Shown: positions 17,709 to 26,502, numbered from the stretch's first letter. The stretch: DNA of 52,248 nt from CAYQDR01 sp964416315 (GCA_964416315.1 CAYQDR010000020.1:1-52248), one strand, 5' to 3'. The notes: generated by a model from the sequence alone, not told the origin. Made by a program: numbers and translations.

Positions 17709-18761
17709 ATGAACGCCGCGCGCCCGGGCGAGGCGCTTGCGGTCGGCTTCGACGGGACCTCGCTGCCGGAGGACCTGCTTGCCTTCGCCCGCGACGCCGG
17801 CCTCGGAGGGGTCGTCCTCTTCGCCCGGAACTGCCCCACGGTCCAGGCGGTCCTCGCGCTGACCGCGGCGTCCCGCCGCCTCGGGCCCGACGTCCTCGTG
17901 CTCGTGGATCACGAGGGGGGCCGGGTCCACCGCCTGCCGCCGCCGTTCACGCGCTTCCCGCCGGCCGCGGCGGTGGGGCGCGCGGGCGACCCGGCCCTCG
18001 CCGGCGCCGTCGCGCGGGCGATGGCGCGCGAGCTGCGCGCCGCCGGCTTCGACTCCGGGCTCGCCCCCGTCCTCGACTGCCTCACGGATCCGCGGAACGC
18101 CGCGATCGGCGACCGCGCCTTCGCAACGGACCCCGAGACGGTGGCGGCCTGCGGCGTGGCGTTCGTCCGTGCGGCGCTCGAGACCGGGCTGATTCCCGTC
18201 GCGAAGCACTTCCCCGGCCACGGCCGGACGGCCGTGGATTCCCACCTCGCCCTGCCGGAGATCGACGTCCCCTCCGACGCGCTCGACGCCCTCGAGCTCG
18301 TGCCCTTCCGCCGCGCGCTCGCCGCCGGCTGTCCCGCCGTCCTGGTCGCCCACGCGCGCTACCCCGCCCTCGACGCCGCCTGGCCCGCGTCGCTTTCGGC
18401 CTCGGTCATCGACGGGCTCCTGCGCCGGCGGCTCGGCTTCACGGGTCTGGTCCTGAGCGACGACCTCGAGATGCGCGCGGTGGCCGGGACGTGGGGCGTG
18501 GGAACCGCCGCCGCGCGCTTCCTCGAGGCCGGCGGCGACCTCCTGCTGGTCTGCCGGGACGCGGGCGCGCGGGACGCGGCGCTCGAGGCCGTGCGGGAGC
18601 TGCCGGGCGCGGGGCGCCTGTCCCTCGAGGCCGCCCGGGCCCGTCGGGCGGGCCTGCGCGCGCTCGTGTCGCGGGGCGGACCGCCCCCGGACGCCGCCGT
18701 CATCGGCTGCGTCGAGCACCGCGAGCTCGCCGAGGAGGTCGCCCGCCGCGGCACGCAGTAG
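17709..18761 (+). CDS. nagZ: Beta-N-acetylhexosaminidase NagZ (glycoside hydrolase family 3)
   Basis: NagZ removes GlcNAc from GlcNAc-1,6-anhydroMurNAc-peptides in the cytoplasm. The 350-residue protein has the hallmark KHFPGHG (166-172) followed by DSH (177-179), which holds the catalytic Asp/His dyad on its flexible loop. It also has LVDHEGGRVHRLPPPFTRFP near 65-84, DPRNAAIGDRAF, and the nucleophile-bearing LSDDLEM (249-255). No signal peptide is present, matching a cytosolic recycling enzyme. It lies 112 bases after the AmpG-like gene; the gap is a G-rich hairpin-prone stretch with no gene. The two are probably one functional unit. Confidence 0.92.
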   Translation: MNAARPGEALAVGFDGTSLPEDLLAFARDAGLGGVVLFARNCPTVQAVLALTAASRRLGPDVLVLVDHEGGRVHRLPPPFTRFPPAAAVGRAGDPALAGAVARAMARELRAAGFDSGLAPVLDCLTDPRNAAIGDRAFATDPETVAACGVAFVRAALETGLIPVAKHFPGHGRTAVDSHLALPEIDVPSDALDALELVPFRRALAAGCPAVLVAHARYPALDAAWPASLSASVIDGLLRRRLGFTGLVLSDDLEMRAVAGTWGVGTAAARFLEAGGDLLLVCRDAGARDAALEAVRELPGAGRLSLEAARARRAGLRALVSRGGPPPDAAVIGCVEHRELAEEVARRGTQ

Positions 18762-18770
18762 TGCCAGGAG

Positions 18771-18924
18771 CCACCCCGGGTGGCGCCGGGTGAGCCCCAG
18801 AGCGCCGCGCGGAGTGGGACCCCCTCAGCTTCCTCCCGCAAGTCCTCGACTTGCGGGGGGAGGTGAGCGGGTGACGGAGCGCGGCGCGGCTGTGGGCGAA
18901 CCCGGCGACAGGCCCCGGGGTGGC
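18771..18924 (+). repeat. R1 palindromic repeat, copy 1
   Basis: The element starts CCACCCCGGGTGGCGCCGGG and ends CCCCGGGGTGGC, so its ends are imperfect inverted repeats. A central hairpin (CCTCCCGCAAGTC, loop CTC, GACTTGCGGG...) occupies 18832-18863. Outer segments (GTGGGACCCCCTCAGCTTCC, GGTGAGCGGGTGACG) are shared with copies at 36742, 42758 and 49882, while the central stem differs but still pairs. It lies between the convergent nagZ and deacylase genes. Confidence 0.85.
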
Positions 18925-18934
18925 GCTTCCGCGC

Positions 18935-20515
18935 CTAGGACGGGGCGCGGCGGACGATGCGGCCGGCGCGGATGCCCGTCGGGAGCCCGTCCTCGACGGC
19001 GAGCTGGCCGTTGACGATGACGACCCGCATCCCCTCCGCGAAACCCCACGGCGCCTCGTAGGTCGCCGTGTCGCGGACGCGCGCGGGGTCGAAGAGCACG
19101 AGGTCGGCGACGCATCCGGGGGCCAGGCGGCCCCGGTCCGCGAGCCCGAGCCGCCGGCAGGGATCGGCCGTCATCTTCCGCACCGCGATCTCGCGGGGAA
19201 ACAGCCGTGCCTCCCGCACGATCGGCCCGAGGACGCGGACGAACGTCCCGAACGTCCGGGGGTGCGGATGGCCGCGGGCGAGCGGGCCGTCCGGCGCCCG
19301 GCACCCCGAATCCGAGCCGATCATCACCCAGTCCCGGGCGAGGATCGCGCGCAGGTTCGCCTCGGACATCGCGTGGTAGATCGCCTCGACCCGGAGCTCC
19401 TCGGCGGCGAGGAGGTCGAGGACGAACTCGCCGGGCGCTCGCCCTGCGGCCCGGGCTGCGTCGGCCACGCTCCGGCCCTGCCAGGCGCGGTGGGCCTCGA
19501 GCGTCACCTCGGCGATGACCACCTGCGCCCAGAACCCCCCGGCCCGCGCTGCGAGCTCGTCGAGGAGCCGGGCCCGCGCGGCCGCGTCGCGGAGCCGCGC
19601 GACCTGCTCTGGCCGTGACCCCTCGAGCGCCCAGGGGGGCAGGATCGCGTCGAGCCCGGTGTTGGCCGCCGTGTAGGGGTACCGGTCGGCGGTGACGTCG
19701 AGCCCGTCGGCCCGCGCCGCCTCGATGAGCGCGAGCGCCCGCTCGAGCTTCTCCCAGTTCCGCTCGTACATCGTCTTGAGGTGCGAGACCTGGAGCGGGA
19801 TCGCCGCGGCCCGCGCGATGCCGAGGATCTCCTCGAGCGCCTCGAGGAGCGCGTCGCCCTCGCTCCGGATGTGCGCCGTCAGGATGCCGCCCGCCGTCCG
19901 GACGACTCGGGCCAGCTCGACGAGCTCCGCCGCCTCCGCGAAGCAGGCCGGCCGGTAGACGAGGCCCGTCGAGAGCCCGAGCGCCCCCTCCGCCATCGCC
20001 CGACGCGCCGCGGCCGCCATGGCCGCCTGCGCATCGGGTGGGGCCGGGCACGCGGCGCCGCCCATGGCCGAACCGCGCAGCGTGTTGTGGCCGATGAGCT
20101 GACCGTAGTTGACCGCCGGGCGGACGGCCTCGAGCGCCGCGAAATACTCGGCGAGCGTCTGCCAGGGGCAGCGGAGGCCGTAGACCTCCCGGTACTCCCG
20201 GGCCCGCTCCGCCCGCCACTCCCCCCAGATGGGGGCCGCGGCATAGCCGCAGTTGCCGCCGATCTCGAGCGTCACGCCCTGGCGGAGCGAGGAGTCCGCC
20301 CCGGGCGCGAGGAGGAGGTGGTAATCCGAGTGGGAGTGGATGTCCACGAAGCCGGGAGCCGCCGCGAGGCCGGCGGCGTCCAGGACGCGGCGCGCGGGCC
20401 CGAGGCCGGTCCCGACGGCGACGATGCGGTCGCCGGCGAGGGCGAGGTCACCGGAGAACGCGGGGCGCCCGGTCCCGTCGAAGATCCGGGCGCCGCGGAT
20501 CAGGAGGTCGTGCAT
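18935..20515 (-). CDS. N-acyl-D-amino-acid deacylase (D-aminoacylase) family amidohydrolase
   Basis: This 526-residue cytosolic metal hydrolase of the amidohydrolase superfamily has the N-terminal small beta-domain (LLIRGARIFDGTG). Next is GFVDIHSHSDYH with the metal-binding HxH, and EIGGNCGYAAAP. HIRSEGD and VSHLKTMY supply further metal-site residues, and DRYPYTAANTG and SDSG follow later. The family removes acyl groups from N-acyl-D-amino acids and is typically 480-530 residues long. Substrate preference cannot be read from sequence. Next to AmpG and NagZ, a role in handling D-amino-acid-containing cell-wall fragments is an attractive inference, but the gene is convergent with nagZ and not in its operon. 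Confidence 0.88.
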   Translation of the reverse strand: MHDLLIRGARIFDGTGRPAFSGDLALAGDRIVAVGTGLGPARRVLDAAGLAAAPGFVDIHSHSDYHLLLAPGADSSLRQGVTLEIGGNCGYAAAPIWGEWRAERAREYREVYGLRCPWQTLAEYFAALEAVRPAVNYGQLIGHNTLRGSAMGGAACPAPPDAQAAMAAAARRAMAEGALGLSTGLVYRPACFAEAAELVELARVVRTAGGILTAHIRSEGDALLEALEEILGIARAAAIPLQVSHLKTMYERNWEKLERALALIEAARADGLDVTADRYPYTAANTGLDAILPPWALEGSRPEQVARLRDAAARARLLDELAARAGGFWAQVVIAEVTLEAHRAWQGRSVADAARAAGRAPGEFVLDLLAAEELRVEAIYHAMSEANLRAILARDWVMIGSDSGCRAPDGPLARGHPHPRTFGTFVRVLGPIVREARLFPREIAVRKMTADPCRRLGLADRGRLAPGCVADLVLFDPARVRDTATYEAPWGFAEGMRVVIVNGQLAVEDGLPTGIRAGRIVRRAPS

Positions 20516-20546
20516 CCGGGCCCCGGGACGGGCCCGCGGCCGGCGG

Positions 20547-20723
20547 TCAGAGCCGGAGCGGGCGGATGGTGGCGACGGTCGCCGGGTCCTCCCGCCAGAT
20601 GGCGGGGTCGCCGTCCGCGTAGCACTCGAGGACGTTGCCGTCCGGATCGGCGAACTAGGCTGCCGCCCGGTCGAGGTCCCGGACCTTGAGAACCACGTGA
20701 CCGAGGGCTATCACTGCCGTCAT
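20547..20723 (-). pseudogene. VOC/glyoxalase-family protein with its middle deleted
   Basis: The first 22 codons (MTAVIALGHVVLKVRDLDRA...) are the usual first strand of a VOC domain. An in-frame TAG follows at once, then FADPDGNVLECYADGDPAIW and a C-terminal tail ending TIRPLRL before the stop. FADPDGN-LE is the conserved last metal-strand motif of the family. About 60-80 central residues are missing, so neither half can form the active domain. The 5' end keeps a ribosome site (GGAGGGG) and a plausible promoter. Confidence 0.8.
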
Positions 20724-20744
20724 ACCGACCCCTCCAAGCGCTGC

Positions 20745-20773
20745 ATTATACTGCACACAATTCGTCTTGACAG
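20745..20773 (-). promoter_or_regulatory. Candidate promoter (CTGTCA-17-TATAAT) of the VOC remnant
   Basis: On the minus strand CTGTCA is followed after 17 bases by a perfect TATAAT (20750-20745), about 22 bases before the ATG at 20723, with GGAGGGG between. The expression signals therefore appear intact although the gene behind them is broken. Confidence 0.55.
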
Positions 20774-20794
20774 GCGCCGGGCTGAGACTATCAT
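20767..20794 (+). promoter_or_regulatory. Candidate promoter TTGACA-16-TATCAT
   Basis: A perfect -35 (TTGACA, 20767-20772) and a good -10 (TATCAT, 20789-20794) are separated by 16 bases. It points toward the KS-ACP-KS operon, leaving a leader of about 350 bases, and overlaps the divergent minus-strand promoter at the -35 region. A regulator binding here could affect both directions. Confidence 0.55.
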
Positions 20795-21152
20795 GCAGGT
20801 GCTTCGAGTTGTTGGGCCGCCGGGGCACCGTGCCTCCCGGGATCCGGAGGGCGGCGGGCCGGGCGACCCCCGCAGGTTCCGCCACCCCGACCGCCAGATC
20901 CGGTCGGCGCGAGCCCCTTCGAGGGAGCCTCGGGCTGGAAGGGCCCGATCGTCGGGCTGTCGCACGTCGAGGCCTCCCACCCCCCCGCCGGTAGGGGGGC
21001 CCCGGCGCTCCAGGCCCACAATATGGGGTTGGGAATTTTCCTTGACAAGTTTTGCTTGATTTTTAGTAACTTACAAAACACTCGTCCTCTTTCTGGCTTG
21101 TCGGCGACACGGGCACCCCCTCGCAGGGGGCAACCGGGTCGGGGAGGGCCGG

Positions 21153-22415
21153 ATGCGGCGTGTCGTCATCACGGGGATGGGGGTCGTGTCCCCGATCGGG
21201 ATCGGCCTCGACGCCTTCGGGCACGCCCTCTTCCAGGGCGCCTCCGGAGTGGGCCGCATCACCCGCTTCGATCCCACGCCGTACTCCAGTCAGATCGCGG
21301 GAGAGGTCCGTGGCTTCGACCCCCTCGTGCACCTCCTCCGCCGCGACGTGGTCCGCACCGACCTCTTCATCCAGTACGCGCTCGTGGCCTCGAACGAGGC
21401 CATCTCCGACGCGGGGCTCAAGATCGAGGGGCAGACCGAGCGGGTGGGCGTCTCGATCGGAACCGGGATGGGCGGGATCCCCCTCCTCATGCAGGCCTAC
21501 GACACGCTTCGGCAGGAGGGGCCCGAGGCGATCAGCCCGTACGCGATGCCTGGCTATCTGCCGAACATGGCGGCCGGCTGGGTGTCGATGCGCACGGGCG
21601 CACGCGGGCCGATCGGCTGCGCCACGACGGCGTGCGCGGCAGGCAACCAGGCCATCGGGGATGCGTTCCGCGCGATCCAGCGGGGCGAGGCGGACGCCAT
21701 GCTCGCGGGCGGCTCGGACGCGTTGATCCACCCGATCGTCGTCGGCTGCTTCTGCGCCCTCCGGGCGCTCTCGACGCACAACGTCGAGCCGGCCCGCGCG
21801 AGCCGTCCCTTCGACAAGGAGCGGGACGGGTTCGTGCTCGCCGAGGGGGCCGGGATCCTGGTCCTCGAGGAACTGGAGGCGGCGCGGGCTCGGGGCGCGC
21901 ACATCTACGCGGAGCTGGCCGGCTACGGCATCACGGCCGACGCCCACCACCCGACCGCCCCGTCGAACGACGGCCCCACCCGCGCCATGGCGCTGGCGCT
22001 CGCGGACGCCGGCCTGCGGCCGGAGGATGTGGACTACGTCAACGCCCACGGCACCTCCACCCCCTACAACGACACGAACGAGACGCGGGCGATCAAGCAG
22101 GTCTTCGGGGCCCACGCCAGCCGCCTGGCGATCAGCTCGACCAAGTCGATGACCGGGCACCTCATCGGGGCGGCGGGAGCCGTGGAGGCGATCGCGACGG
22201 CGCTCGCCATCGAGCGCGACGTGATTCCGCCGACGATCAACTACCGGACGCCCGACCCCGAGTGCGACCTGGACTACGTGCCGAACCAGGCCCGGTCGAT
22301 GGAGATCCGCGCCGCCCTTTCCAACGCCTTCGCCTTCGGCGGGACCAACGCCATCCTCGCCTTCCGCAAGCCGGACCCCGCGGACCGGCCGCGCCGGCGG
22401 TCCCGCGGGCGCTAG
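21153..22415 (+). CDS. Beta-ketoacyl-ACP synthase, FabF-like (KS1)
   Basis: KS1 catalyses decarboxylative condensation of acyl and malonyl-ACP. The 420-residue thiolase-fold enzyme has the full Cys-His-His triad: Cys161 in TTACAAG, His299 in VNAHGTSTPYND and His336 in STKSMTGHLIGAAGA. The start is ATG 21153 with GGGGAGGG upstream. It is followed 10 bases later by an ACP and then a second ketosynthase. No reductase, dehydratase or FabD is nearby, so this is not a housekeeping fab operon. The substrate is unknown; specialised fatty-acid or short polyketide synthesis is inferred from the KS-ACP-KS order. Confidence 0.93.
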   Translation: MRRVVITGMGVVSPIGIGLDAFGHALFQGASGVGRITRFDPTPYSSQIAGEVRGFDPLVHLLRRDVVRTDLFIQYALVASNEAISDAGLKIEGQTERVGVSIGTGMGGIPLLMQAYDTLRQEGPEAISPYAMPGYLPNMAAGWVSMRTGARGPIGCATTACAAGNQAIGDAFRAIQRGEADAMLAGGSDALIHPIVVGCFCALRALSTHNVEPARASRPFDKERDGFVLAEGAGILVLEELEAARARGAHIYAELAGYGITADAHHPTAPSNDGPTRAMALALADAGLRPEDVDYVNAHGTSTPYNDTNETRAIKQVFGAHASRLAISSTKSMTGHLIGAAGAVEAIATALAIERDVIPPTINYRTPDPECDLDYVPNQARSMEIRAALSNAFAFGGTNAILAFRKPDPADRPRRRSRGR

Positions 22416-22425
22416 GGACGGCCCC

Positions 22426-22728
22426 ATGGAGATTCCCGACCTCGAGGGGCGCGTCAAGCAGATCCTGACGAACCGGCTCGGCCTCCCGCCCGACGAGATC
22501 CGCCTGGACGCCAGGCTCGCGGACGACCTGGCGATGGATTCCCTGGATGCCGTCGAGCTGGCCATCGCCACGGAGCGGCAGTTCAACATCGCGGTCAGCG
22601 ACGAGCAGATCGCCAAGCTCGGGACGGTGGCGGACATCGTCGCGCTCGTGCAGCGACTCGCGGGAGAACAAGCGGAGGTGCCGCCGCCGCGCCAGCGGCA
22701 GCGCCCTGCCGGGGCAGCGGAACGGTGA
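22426..22728 (+). CDS. Acyl carrier protein
   Basis: This 100-residue, mostly acidic four-helix protein has the phosphopantetheine site Ser39 in LAMDSLDAVELAI. It carries the growing acyl chain for the flanking ketosynthases. The C-terminal 15-20 residues (PPPRQRQRP...) form a basic, proline-rich tail that is not part of the ACP fold and is unusual. Its stop overlaps the start of KS2 by the GTGA arrangement, so translation of the two is probably coupled. No phosphopantetheinyl transferase gene is in the window. Confidence 0.92.
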   Translation: MEIPDLEGRVKQILTNRLGLPPDEIRLDARLADDLAMDSLDAVELAIATERQFNIAVSDEQIAKLGTVADIVALVQRLAGEQAEVPPPRQRQRPAGAAER

Positions 22729-23963
22729 AGCGCCGCGTCGTCATCACGGGCCTCGGCGCCGTCACGCCGGTGGGGATCGGCGTCAAGGCGTTCTGGCAGG
22801 CCCTCCGCGACGGCGTCTCGGGGCTCGACACGATCACCCTCTTCGACGCGAGCCGCTGCTACTGCAAGGTCGCCGCCGAGGTCAAGACGCTCCACCCCAC
22901 CGACTTCATGAGCCGCAAGGCGGCGGCCAGCATGGGTCGGTTCGCGCAGTTCGGCGTCGCGGCTGCCCGGATGGCGTACGAGGACGCGGGCCTGCCTGCG
23001 GCGCCGCACGCGCCCCAATTCGCAGTCTGCTTCGGCAACTCCGCCAACGCGGTGTCCGAGATCCAGGACGGCGTCGAGCAGTTCGTCGGGCGTGGGGCGG
23101 GCTTCTCCCCTTCCGTCATCCTGGAGAGCTCGGGGCATGCGGTGACGACCCACGTCTCGGTCGAACTGGGCTTGAAAGGTCAGACGATCACCCTGGCTTC
23201 CGGCTGCTCGACGGGCATCGACGTCGTCCAGTGGGGCTACCACCAGATCCGGAGCGGGCTCGTCACCGGGGTGCTGGCCGGCGCCAGCGAGGCACCGCTG
23301 TCCAGCTACACTCAGGCGTCGTGGTGCTCGCTCGGCGTGCTCTCGCGCTGGCCCGGTCCGGCCGCCCAAGCCCTCCGCCCGTTCGACGTGCTGAGCGACG
23401 GCTTCGTGCCCGGGGAGGGCGGTGCGGCGTTCGTGCTTGAAGAACTGGAGCACGCGCGGACGCGTGGGGCGCGGATCTACGCCGAGGTCCTCGGCTTCGG
23501 AGGCTCGAGCGAAGCCGTCCACCTGGTCACCGTGGACCCCGAGGGGACGGCGCTCCAGGACGCCGTCCGAGCCGCGCTCCGGATGGCGCGCCTGGATCCC
23601 ACCGACATCGACTACGTCAACGCGCACGGTAACGGCCTGCCCTTCTACGACCGCGCCGAAACCGCCGCCTACCGAGGCGTATTCGGTCGGCGCGCCTACA
23701 ACATCCCCGTCACGTCCATCAAGCCGATCACCGGGCAATCGCTGGCGGCGGCAGGGGCCATGCAGATCGTCGCCAGCTGCTTCACGCTGGAGGAGCAGTT
23801 CGTCCCGCCGACGCTCAACCACGACATCCCGCACCCGGACTGCGACCTCGACTATGTCCCCAACCGCGGCCGGCCCGCCCGCGTGGACCGGCTCCTCATC
23901 AGCGCCCACGCGTTTGGTGGTACCCAGTCGGTGCTGATCCTCGGCCGCCCGCCGCAGCCCTGA
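22725..23963 (+). CDS. Beta-ketoacyl synthase-like protein with one active-site His replaced (KS2)
   Basis: This 412-residue thiolase-fold protein is related to FabF. The nucleophile is present (Cys161 in LASGCSTG), as is the first His (His301 in VNAHGNGLPFYD). The second catalytic His, in the usual K-x-x-x-G-H motif, is Gln338 (SIKPITGQSLAAAGA). The protein is therefore not a chain-length factor, which loses the Cys, but its decarboxylation chemistry should be altered. It may pair with KS1 as a heterodimer or use a different extender or acyl donor; this is inference. GTG start, overlapping the ACP stop. Confidence 0.88.
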   Translation: MKRRVVITGLGAVTPVGIGVKAFWQALRDGVSGLDTITLFDASRCYCKVAAEVKTLHPTDFMSRKAAASMGRFAQFGVAAARMAYEDAGLPAAPHAPQFAVCFGNSANAVSEIQDGVEQFVGRGAGFSPSVILESSGHAVTTHVSVELGLKGQTITLASGCSTGIDVVQWGYHQIRSGLVTGVLAGASEAPLSSYTQASWCSLGVLSRWPGPAAQALRPFDVLSDGFVPGEGGAAFVLEELEHARTRGARIYAEVLGFGGSSEAVHLVTVDPEGTALQDAVRAALRMARLDPTDIDYVNAHGNGLPFYDRAETAAYRGVFGRRAYNIPVTSIKPITGQSLAAAGAMQIVASCFTLEEQFVPPTLNHDIPHPDCDLDYVPNRGRPARVDRLLISAHAFGGTQSVLILGRPPQP

Positions 23964-23972
23964 GACCCCCCC

Positions 23973-26450
23973 ATGGCCCCGGTCTTCGGGCTCCTGGCCG
24001 TCGCGGTGATCGAGGTGGGCCTGGGCGCATGGGTCCTGGCGCGGGGCCGGCACCGGACGGCCAACCGCTGGTTCTCCGCGTTTGCGGGCGCGGTCGCCGT
24101 GTGGGGCGCGATGAACGGCGTGTTCCGACTGGTCGCCGACCCGCCGGTCAACCTCGTGCTCTCCCGGGCATCCTTTGCCGCGGCTGCCCTGATCCCGGTC
24201 ACCTTCTTCCGCTTTGCCGCGGTCTTTCCGAGCCCAGTCGGGTCGAACCCCGGGCTCTCGCAGGCGGTCAGCCTCGCCGGCCTGTTCATGTGCGGCCTGG
24301 CCTTCTCGCCCTGGCTCGTGGCCGGGCTGCGACTCGAGCCGACCGCCTACCAGCCCCTCTACGGGCCGCTCCACCCGCTCTTCGGTCTCTACTTCCTCTC
24401 GTGCTTCGGCTGGGCGCTCGGGCATCTGGCGCGCAAGCGACGCCACGTCACCGGGTTCGCACGAGCCCAGCTTCAGTACCTTCTCTTCGGGACCGTGCTC
24501 GCGACGCTGGGCGCGGCCACGACCAATCTGGTGGTCCCGCTCGCGTTCGGCACCTCCCGGTTCAGCCTGTACGGGCCCTACTTCACGCTGATCTGGCTCG
24601 GCTTCACCGCACACTCCATGGTCCGCCACCGGCTCATGGACATCCGGGTCATCGTCAGCCGCTCGGTGGCGTACGGCATCGGATGGGCGCTCATCTCCGG
24701 CCTCCTCGTCGGCGGCGGCGTGTTCCTGACGACCGTCGTGCTCCACGAGGACCCGACGCTGTCCCCTGCCGTGGCCGTCGGGCTCGGGCTCGTCGCGGCG
24801 CTGTGCTTCGTGAGCATCGGGCCGCGTGTGAAGCGCCTGGCCGACCGCTACCTCTACCGGCCGGCCTATGATCCCCGTCAGCTCGTCCGCGAGGGCAGCC
24901 GCGCGGTCGGCACCGTGGCAGGGCCCGAGCACGTCGCCGGGGCGATGGGCGAGCTGGTCACGAAGGCGCTCCAGATCGAGAGCCTGGCCATCGTGGTCTG
25001 GGATCGGGAACGGGAGGAGTTCCGGCCGACCTTCGCCCACCATGTGGACCCGGCCTTCGCGTGGCCCCGGCAGCCCCCCACGATGTCGTCCCCGCTGGTC
25101 CGGGAGCTCCGCACCGGCCCCGGCACGCTCCTGGCCGACGATCTGGCGCGCCGGGCCCCGTCGCGGGAGCTCGGCGCGATCACCGCGAACCTGCGCGCGT
25201 GGGGAGCGGAGCTGGCCGTGCCGGTCCTCGGGGACCGCGAGCTGATCGCCGTCATTCTCGCGGGGCCGAAGCTCTCGGGCGACCCGTTCTACCGCGACGA
25301 CTTCGATCTTCTCGAAACCCTGGCGAGCCAGCTCGCGATCGGGCTCAAGAACGCGCAGCTCTACCACGAGGTCGTCTCCATCAAAGAGTACAACGAGCGG
25401 ATCCTCGCCCACATGGACTCCGGCGTCGTCGCCGTCCGTGACGACGGCGTCGTGACGACGTTCAACCCGGGGGCCGAGCGGATCACCGGGCTCGGCGCCA
25501 CGTCCGTCATCGGCCGGTCGCTCGGGTCCTTCGACCCCGCGGTCCAGAGCGTCCTCAAGGACGGCCTCGCGGGTCAGCAGGACACGGAGCAGGAGGTCAC
25601 CGTCACCCATCCCGACGGGCGGACGCTGCCGCTGCTGATCCACACCTCGGCCCTCCACGACCGCAACGGCCAGGTGCGCGGCGTCATCGCGGTCTTCAAC
25701 GATCACTCGCGCCTCAAGGCCCTCGAGGAGGACAAGCGGCGGACCGACCGGCTCGCCGCGGTCGGCGCCCTCGCGACCGGGATCGCACACGAGATCCGCA
25801 ACCCGCTGGTCGCCATCAAGACGTTCGCGGAGCTCCTCCCCGACCGCGCCGACGACCAGGAGTTCCGCTCCACGTTCGCGAAGGTCGCCGTCAAGGAGAT
25901 CCATCGGATCGAGGAGCTCCTGGCGCGGCTGCGCGCCCTGGCCATCCCGACGGCCGCGGCGCTGCGCCCGCTCGACCTCCGGGTCCCGATCCTCGAGACG
26001 CTGGACCTGCTGCGGGGGGAGGCCGACCGGCGCCGGATCCGGGTCGTCACCGACATCGACACGGAGCTCCCCGAGATCCTGGGCGAGCCCGACCAGCTCA
26101 AGCAGCTCTTCCTGAACCTCCTCCTGAACGGACTCGAGGCGATGGCCACCGGCGGGACGCTGATCGTCGCGGTCGGGGCCGAGCGCGAGCGGCCGGGCGA
26201 GCGCTTCGTGACCGTGCGGGTCTCCGACACCGGGCCCGGGATCCCCCCCGAAGACCTGCCGCGGGTGTTCGAGCCGTTCTTCACGACGAAGACCCACGGT
26301 ACCGGCCTCGGGCTCGCCATCTGCCGCGGGATCGCGGACGCCCACCGGGGGTCGCTCCGGGCCGAGCCCGGGTTCGGCGGCGTCGGAACCACGTTCGTCG
26401 TCCAGTTCCCGACGCTCGTGGCCGCCCCGCTCGCGGAGGCCGTCCGATGA
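23973..26450 (+). CDS. Membrane histidine kinase: multi-TM sensor, GAF, PAS, HisKA, HATPase
   Basis: The N-terminal 280 residues contain about eight hydrophobic helices, resembling the 7TM-type sensor region of some histidine kinases (PrsK-like). GAF (about 310-465), PAS (about 475-580, with FNPGAERITG), HisKA with H-box GIAHEIRNPLVAIKTF (His606), and HATPase (NLLLNGLEAMATGG, DTGPGIP 752-758, GTGLGLA 776-782) follow. All catalytic motifs are present. It starts 9 bases after KS2, so it is almost certainly cotranscribed with the lipid-synthesis genes. An integral-membrane sensor encoded behind a KS-ACP-KS set could monitor a membrane lipid or hydrophobic product; that is inference. Confidence 0.9.
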   Translation: MAPVFGLLAVAVIEVGLGAWVLARGRHRTANRWFSAFAGAVAVWGAMNGVFRLVADPPVNLVLSRASFAAAALIPVTFFRFAAVFPSPVGSNPGLSQAVSLAGLFMCGLAFSPWLVAGLRLEPTAYQPLYGPLHPLFGLYFLSCFGWALGHLARKRRHVTGFARAQLQYLLFGTVLATLGAATTNLVVPLAFGTSRFSLYGPYFTLIWLGFTAHSMVRHRLMDIRVIVSRSVAYGIGWALISGLLVGGGVFLTTVVLHEDPTLSPAVAVGLGLVAALCFVSIGPRVKRLADRYLYRPAYDPRQLVREGSRAVGTVAGPEHVAGAMGELVTKALQIESLAIVVWDREREEFRPTFAHHVDPAFAWPRQPPTMSSPLVRELRTGPGTLLADDLARRAPSRELGAITANLRAWGAELAVPVLGDRELIAVILAGPKLSGDPFYRDDFDLLETLASQLAIGLKNAQLYHEVVSIKEYNERILAHMDSGVVAVRDDGVVTTFNPGAERITGLGATSVIGRSLGSFDPAVQSVLKDGLAGQQDTEQEVTVTHPDGRTLPLLIHTSALHDRNGQVRGVIAVFNDHSRLKALEEDKRRTDRLAAVGALATGIAHEIRNPLVAIKTFAELLPDRADDQEFRSTFAKVAVKEIHRIEELLARLRALAIPTAAALRPLDLRVPILETLDLLRGEADRRRIRVVTDIDTELPEILGEPDQLKQLFLNLLLNGLEAMATGGTLIVAVGAERERPGERFVTVRVSDTGPGIPPEDLPRVFEPFFTTKTHGTGLGLAICRGIADAHRGSLRAEPGFGGVGTTFVVQFPTLVAAPLAEAVR

Positions 26451-26502
26451 GCGGCCCGCGCCCGACACCATCGCCAAGCGTGTTTCCGCGAGGGGTACAC
26501 CG

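Larger units (their letters stand above)
20724..21152. other. Intergenic region, AT-richer, with divergent promoter signals
   Basis: This 429-base gap separates the VOC remnant from the KS-ACP-KS operon. It holds two divergent promoter-like sequences near 20745-20794 and an AT-rich stretch at 21027-21082 (GGGAATTTTCCTTGACAAGT, TTTTAGTAACTTACAAAAC), clearly unlike the surrounding GC-rich DNA. TTGACA at 21042-21047 has only a weak -10 partner (TAGTAA, 21064-21069). Small open frames here lack ribosome sites and family resemblance and are not called. Confidence 0.6.

Noticed and set aside
20767..20994. Small coding frames in the promoter region before the KS operon
   Set aside because: No ribosome site, Arg/Pro-rich composition and overlap with promoter elements.
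21042..21076. Sigma-54 type promoter (TTGACAAGTTTTGC)
   Set aside because: The GC of -13/-12 is present but the -25/-24 position reads TT in place of GG, so the essential element is missing.
22725..23963. KS2 as a chain-length factor of a type II polyketide system
   Set aside because: The nucleophilic Cys161 is present; chain-length factors replace it, usually by Gln.
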